From Caldilineaceae bacterium (GTDB lineage: Bacteria > Chloroflexota > Anaerolineae > Caldilineales > Caldilineaceae), in contig JALHQH010000052.1 in assembly GCA_022842065.1 (NCBI GenBank), positions 1 through 64,000 of the forward strand: a stretch of DNA of 64,000 nt. The letters run 5' to 3'. The notes under the pieces were generated by a model, which worked only from the letters and a program-made list of their open reading frames with translations, ran no database searches and was not told the DNA's origin. This document shows positions 60,565 to 64,000 of this stretch, one piece after another (within the stretch, counting starts at the first letter, position 1; each line of letters starts with the position of its first letter). Made by a program: the position numbers and the translations under genes.

Positions 60565-62337
60565 CTATTTCGGCATTGACTTGAGGGCGTCGTAGACTGG
60601 TTTGCCCACAATGCTCCACTGGGCCATTTCGCCGTAATTATAGTTTAGATTCCAGAGAAAGGCGACGCCGACCCACCCCCAGTTGCGCATCATGTTGTAC
60701 GCTTCGACCGTATATTGGGCCTGTTGTGATGCCGAGTTATAGGCCGAGTACTCGTAGCCGGGGTGGGGCGACTGGCTCGACGCCCAGCCAAATTCGGTGA
60801 GCCAGAGCCGTTTGTTAACATCGCCATTTTGGACCATCACGGCCCGGCTCTCTTCCATTGTGCTGCGGAAATAGAAGCTGCGATGATTGACATGTGACGG
60901 CGCATTGTAGCTGCCTGCCTGCCAATCCTGAATGGTGACCGATGGTGGATTGCCATAACCGCTGGGATGGATGCCAATGCCGTCACTGTAGTTGGCCAGC
61001 CCATTCGCATACATTTGGCGCAGATAGGTGATATCATCTACCGCGACGGGGCTATCTCCAGTCGGTGTTGTGCCGCCGCTGATCACGAGCATTGACGGAC
61101 AGGCCCCTTTGATCGCCACATAGGAACGGCGCAGCAGGTCCATATAAAGTCCAGCATCTAGCGGAAAACCTTCCCACTCGCGTTGCAGATTTTGTTCATT
61201 CCAAACTTCAATCGCGCCTAAGCGGCCACAGTAGCGCCCAGCGATCTGTCCGACAAAGTTGGCAAAAGCATTAAAATCGTTGGGCGGGCCACCGGTGCCG
61301 GGTTTGTCGGGCCGGGTCCACTGCGGCGCAGTCACCACGCTGAACAGCACATTGAGATTATTGCCGCGCATCACGTCGATGATCTGATCCATCTCAGTCC
61401 AGTTCACCGCGCCCGGCTCATTTTCCACAAATTCCCAGCGGACTTGCTGTTTCACCCACGGAAAACCAATGTCATTGGCCATTGCTGCGGAACCAGCTTT
61501 GTCCCCTTGCCAGGCGTTGACCTGGATGCCATAGCCGAAGAAACCGCCACCAGATGGGGGCGGTGCGCCGGCAACGGGTGCGGCGCTAGTCGTCGCCGCG
61601 GTCGTGGCCGGCGCTACCGCAACCGGTGCTGCCGGCAACTCTTCCGCACTCAAGGTGGGTAAACCATCAAGCGTGCCGACAAGCCTCGTCAGTGCGCCCA
61701 AGACCCAAACCGGTTCAGCTTCGCCCGCAAGGCGCACCTGATACCAGTCACCCGCAGCGTTGCGTGCCAGGATTGGTAGCGCCGTGCCTGCAGAGACAGA
61801 CGAGGCAATCGCGTAATTTGTTCCAGGACCACGGCGGATATTCATGCGCGCGGGGGTAGTATACGCGGTGGGTTGGTCAGTTGCCGCGGCAGCGGTTACG
61901 GCAGGCGCGGCGGTTTCAACAGGGGTACTTGGGGTCGTTGCGCCGATCTCGACCAGGCTACCGGCAATGGGGGCGGCAATGGGGGCGGCACCATCCAGCC
62001 GTTCGGCATAGGTCGCGAAGATCCAGCCACTGCTGCCATCGGCCAAGGTGACGCGGTACCACGCATTATCAGCACTCGTTTCATCAACCTGCACCTGCGT
62101 GCCAAAGAGCAATTTGGCAACGATCCCGTTGTTGGCCCCCGGCCCACTGCGGACATTGAGCCGGTCCGCCGTAATTGTCACCGCAAAGGCGGCATTGTCC
62201 TGCACCCGCGGGGCCGCGCTCACTGCTTGCCCTGTGCTGAGTGTGAGCAGGACCAGCGCACTTAAAGTTACAAACAGAACGAGGGGGCGGGGAAAAAACG
62301 AAAGAGCGGCACAAAATGTTTTGCTGACTTGCTTCAT
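60565..62337 (-). CDS. Secreted clan-A glycoside hydrolase with two SH3 domains
   Basis: A 590-residue exported protein. The signal peptide ends near [10 protein letters not shown]. Two bacterial SH3 domains follow ([20 protein letters not shown] and [20 protein letters not shown]), then a Pro/Ala linker and a TIM-barrel glycosidase. The acid/base Glu is in [13 protein letters not shown] and the nucleophile in [11 protein letters not shown]. It shares layout and GD-VNKRLWL / GDEGKRVVL type segments with the next gene, so the two are paralogues. Order glycosidase, glycosidase, GT39-like suggests one operon handling a cell-surface glycan. Confidence 0.85.
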   Translation of the reverse strand: MKQVSKTFCAALSFFPRPLVLFVTLSALVLLTLSTGQAVSAAPRVQDNAAFAVTITADRLNVRSGPGANNGIVAKLLFGTQVQVDETSADNAWYRVTLADGSSGWIFATYAERLDGAAPIAAPIAGSLVEIGATTPSTPVETAAPAVTAAAATDQPTAYTTPARMNIRRGPGTNYAIASSVSAGTALPILARNAAGDWYQVRLAGEAEPVWVLGALTRLVGTLDGLPTLSAEELPAAPVAVAPATTAATTSAAPVAGAPPPSGGGFFGYGIQVNAWQGDKAGSAAMANDIGFPWVKQQVRWEFVENEPGAVNWTEMDQIIDVMRGNNLNVLFSVVTAPQWTRPDKPGTGGPPNDFNAFANFVGQIAGRYCGRLGAIEVWNEQNLQREWEGFPLDAGLYMDLLRRSYVAIKGACPSMLVISGGTTPTGDSPVAVDDITYLRQMYANGLANYSDGIGIHPSGYGNPPSVTIQDWQAGSYNAPSHVNHRSFYFRSTMEESRAVMVQNGDVNKRLWLTEFGWASSQSPHPGYEYSAYNSASQQAQYTVEAYNMMRNWGWVGVAFLWNLNYNYGEMAQWSIVGKPVYDALKSMPK

Positions 62338-62727
62338 TACCTAAGATTCTCCTCTTGCCTAAGCGACCGGTTACCGATTGGGTTGGGCTACTGCGGTTGA
62401 TTGTTGGTGTTGGGCGTTTTTTGTAAATTATACTGGAGATTGGATGATTCATACTTTTTAGATCGGTGAGAAATTCACCATCATCCATTTCTGCTTGTCA
62501 TTGAGTCCGAATGCATAGATTAAAGCATCTTGCAGAATTCCGAAAAATCTGTTGTTGGCCATCCACTAAAAATCTAGTCGATCTTAATCTGGAAATCGCC
62601 AACCGCCACAATTCAGTGGCGATGAACCCGCTTATAAGTTACCGAATTGACAAGCCCGCGACCAATCGTCTATTGTATAGGCATTCTATGTTTGTATACG
62701 TCCCTGATGAGAAGGAGAATAGCTTTC
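62338..62727. promoter_or_regulatory. 390-bp divergent region with the PIG-L gene promoter
   Basis: TTGACA (62647-62652), 18 bp, then TATTGT (62671-62676) form a likely promoter for the PIG-L gene. The ribosome-binding site AAGGAG lies 10 nt before its ATG. No gene was found; the start of the glycosidase operon also lies in this region. Confidence 0.55.
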
Positions 62728-63558
62728 ATGGCAGAAGCAACTCAAGTCGCTGATCCTAAAGCGCAGACTGCGGAGACACCTGTCACCGCATTTGAAGTCG
62801 CTGAATTGCAGACGACCGGCGACGAGCAGAGCGGCCCAGCCGCCACCCCCGAATCACCTGTCCCCGCCGAAGAAAAAGAAGAACTCAAACGCGTCCTCCT
62901 GATCGCCGCCCACCCCGATGATCCTGAATTTGGCTGTGGCGGCACCATGGCAAAGTGGGCCAACGCGGGCAAAGAGATCACCTATATCTTGCTCACCAGC
63001 GGTGACAAGGGCAGCCGCGATCCCAACCTACGCCCCGGTCAGCTCGCCACCCGTCGCGAAGAAGAGCAACGCGCTGCGGCCAAGGAGACGGGCGTACAGG
63101 AGGTGATCTTCTTACGCCACCCCGATGGCCTGCTTGACAACACGCTTGAACTACGCCGCCAACTTGTCCATTATATTCGTCGCCTGAAACCCCATATTGT
63201 GGTCGCGATTGATCCCTGGAAACATTATCAACTGCACCCTGATCACCGCGCGGCTGGTCAAGCCTCACTGGACGCCGTGTGGGCGGCACGCGAGTGGCAT
63301 ATCTTTGGCGAGCAGCTCCAAGGGGATGAAGAGCCTTGGCGCACCAAGGAAGTGTACCTCTTCTGGACCGATAACACCGACTACTGGGAAGATGTCACCG
63401 ACGGCATCGACAAACGGATTGCTGCCCTTGCCTGTCACGTCAGCCAGGTAGGCACCGACCGCCAGAAACTCGACGAACGCATCCGCGAACGTTCACGCAA
63501 AGCCGGAGAAGAACCCGGTTTTGCCTATGCCGAAGGTTTCAAGTTGATTAAATTTTAG
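62728..63558 (+). CDS. PIG-L/LmbE-family deacetylase
   Basis: A 276-residue zinc deacetylase of the PIG-L family, which remove N-acetyl from GlcNAc-linked small molecules such as GlcNAc-malate in bacillithiol synthesis or GlcNAc-inositol in mycothiol synthesis. The metal motif [13 protein letters not shown] is followed by [19 protein letters not shown], the second His motif [10 protein letters not shown] and a catalytic-site His further on. About 65 residues at the N-terminus ([14 protein letters not shown] and similar) are acidic and probably disordered. The start is ATG 62728. Confidence 0.88.
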   Translation: MAEATQVADPKAQTAETPVTAFEVAELQTTGDEQSGPAATPESPVPAEEKEELKRVLLIAAHPDDPEFGCGGTMAKWANAGKEITYILLTSGDKGSRDPNLRPGQLATRREEEQRAAAKETGVQEVIFLRHPDGLLDNTLELRRQLVHYIRRLKPHIVVAIDPWKHYQLHPDHRAAGQASLDAVWAAREWHIFGEQLQGDEEPWRTKEVYLFWTDNTDYWEDVTDGIDKRIAALACHVSQVGTDRQKLDERIRERSRKAGEEPGFAYAEGFKLIKF

Positions 63559-63560
63559 TA

Positions 63561-63656
63561 GAGTGGCAGAGTTGCAAGGTGGCAAAGTCGCAGGGTTATT
63601 TTACCACCTTGCAACTCTGCCACCTTGCTACCTTGCAACTTTGCCACTCTGCCACT
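63561..63656. repeat. TTGCAAGG/TTGCAGAG-family inverted array, copy 3
   Basis: ggcagagttgcaaggtgg (63565-63582) pairs perfectly with 63604-63621. Further ccaccttgc and aactttgcc units extend to 63656. It starts 3 bp after the PIG-L stop and ends 18 bp before the next ATG. Confidence 0.85.
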
Positions 63657-63673
63657 TTTATAAAGGAATCCTC

Positions 63674-64000
63674 ATGAACTTATATCTAATTCGCCACGGT
63701 CAGAGTTTTGTCAATTTGCCGGACTGGGACGGGCGTAATTTTGACGAAGCGTTAACCCCGTTGGGGCTACAGCAAGCCGCGGCGCTGGAGGATTGGTTGT
63801 CTGATCATCTGCCCGCGCCCGATGTGATCTATGCCAGCACCATGCTGCGCGCGCGAGAGACCGCCGCCCATGTTGCCCGCGCCTATGACCAGGAAATTCG
63901 CTTTGACGACCGCCTGCGCGAGTTGGGCAATAACCGGCTCGACCACACGATTTGGCCGCCGGAAGCGTTGCCTAATCGCTATGCCGAATATTGGGCTACG
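63674..64000 (+). CDS. Histidine phosphatase (phosphoglycerate mutase-like), truncated by the window end
   Basis: The first 109 codons of a histidine phosphatase. It begins [14 protein letters not shown] with the catalytic His in RHG, then [32 protein letters not shown] and [11 protein letters not shown] with the usual Glu. The frame is open to the last base, so the gene continues outside the window. AAAGGA precedes the ATG. These enzymes remove or move phosphate on sugars or other small molecules; the specific substrate is unknown. Confidence 0.85.
   Translation, partial: MNLYLIRHGQSFVNLPDWDGRNFDEALTPLGLQQAAALEDWLSDHLPAPDVIYASTMLRARETAAHVARAYDQEIRFDDRLRELGNNRLDHTIWPPEALPNRYAEYWAT

Noticed and set aside
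1..64000. Global reassignment of UGA
   Set aside because: TGA ends several well-bounded genes in this window, such as tnpB and the giant WD40 regulator.

Overview
This 64 kb window looks like chromosomal DNA from a member of the Chloroflexota (Caldilineae/Anaerolineae-like). I infer this from gene content, not from a marker gene: a giant SARP-NTPase-WD40 regulator, a SqdX/SqdB sulfolipid pair, LysM and lamin-tail surface proteins, a CHAT protease, clan-A glycosidases with SH3 domains, and a fused thioredoxin-NHL protein. Genes are dense and on both strands. I see no rRNA, tRNA or CRISPR array.

Layout. 0-12 kb: CHAT-domain protein, enoyl-CoA hydratase, LysM surface protein, ManD/RspA-type sugar-acid dehydratase, Nudix hydrolase, a PH-like membrane protein, an ATPase fused to an OmpR-type DNA-binding domain, a zinc-ribbon protein and an HtrA protease. 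12-17.5 kb (+): LysM/lamin-tail protein, Arg-rich low-complexity protein, AsnRS, WecA/TagO-like transferase and TsaD. 17.5-27 kb (-): AI-2E-type transporter, NurA nuclease, anSME-like radical SAM enzyme, KDPG aldolase, ECF41 sigma factor with an NDH-2-like flavoprotein, alpha/beta hydrolase and SqdX. 27.7-32.5 kb: SqdB diverging from SqdX, YceI and a divergent TetR regulator with paired operators, sugar isomerase and Gfo/Idh/MocA oxidoreductase. 32.56-34.30 kb: an intact IS608-like IS200/IS605 element (TnpA+TnpB). 34.3-46 kb: the 1445-residue regulator, a TetR, a lone receiver domain, a DUF2214 membrane protein, a nucleoside hydrolase, a thioredoxin-NHL protein with an in-frame UGA, a sugar-nucleotide epimerase and a RelE/Phd-type toxin-antitoxin pair. 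46-54.5 kb (-): a tight six-gene operon (UbiA-like, PEP-utilising, BtaA-like, CTP-dependent lipid kinase-like, GNAT, AMP-ligase) that looks like an uncharacterised lipid or isoprenoid pathway. 54.8-56.7 kb: a Septu-like ATPase/HNH pair. 56.8-62.3 kb (-): two clan-A glycosidases and a GT39-like membrane glycosyltransferase. 62.7-64 kb (+): PIG-L deacetylase and a histidine phosphatase cut by the window end.

Main surprises. (1) The thioredoxin-NHL gene reads FWTFC-UGA-INC, with UGA exactly where homologues carry the first Cys of CxxC, so it is a strong selenoprotein candidate. (2) A 104-bp MITE-like insert with 7-bp flanking repeats adds 37 codons in frame to the PEP-utilising enzyme. (3) The IS608-like element landed in the stop codon of the giant regulator and preserved its C-terminus. 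(4) Several families of self-complementary short-period repeats sit at or across gene ends and sometimes supply the stop codon.

Starts were chosen by ribosome-binding site and family length. Many differ from the longest open frame, and GTG and TTG starts are used.
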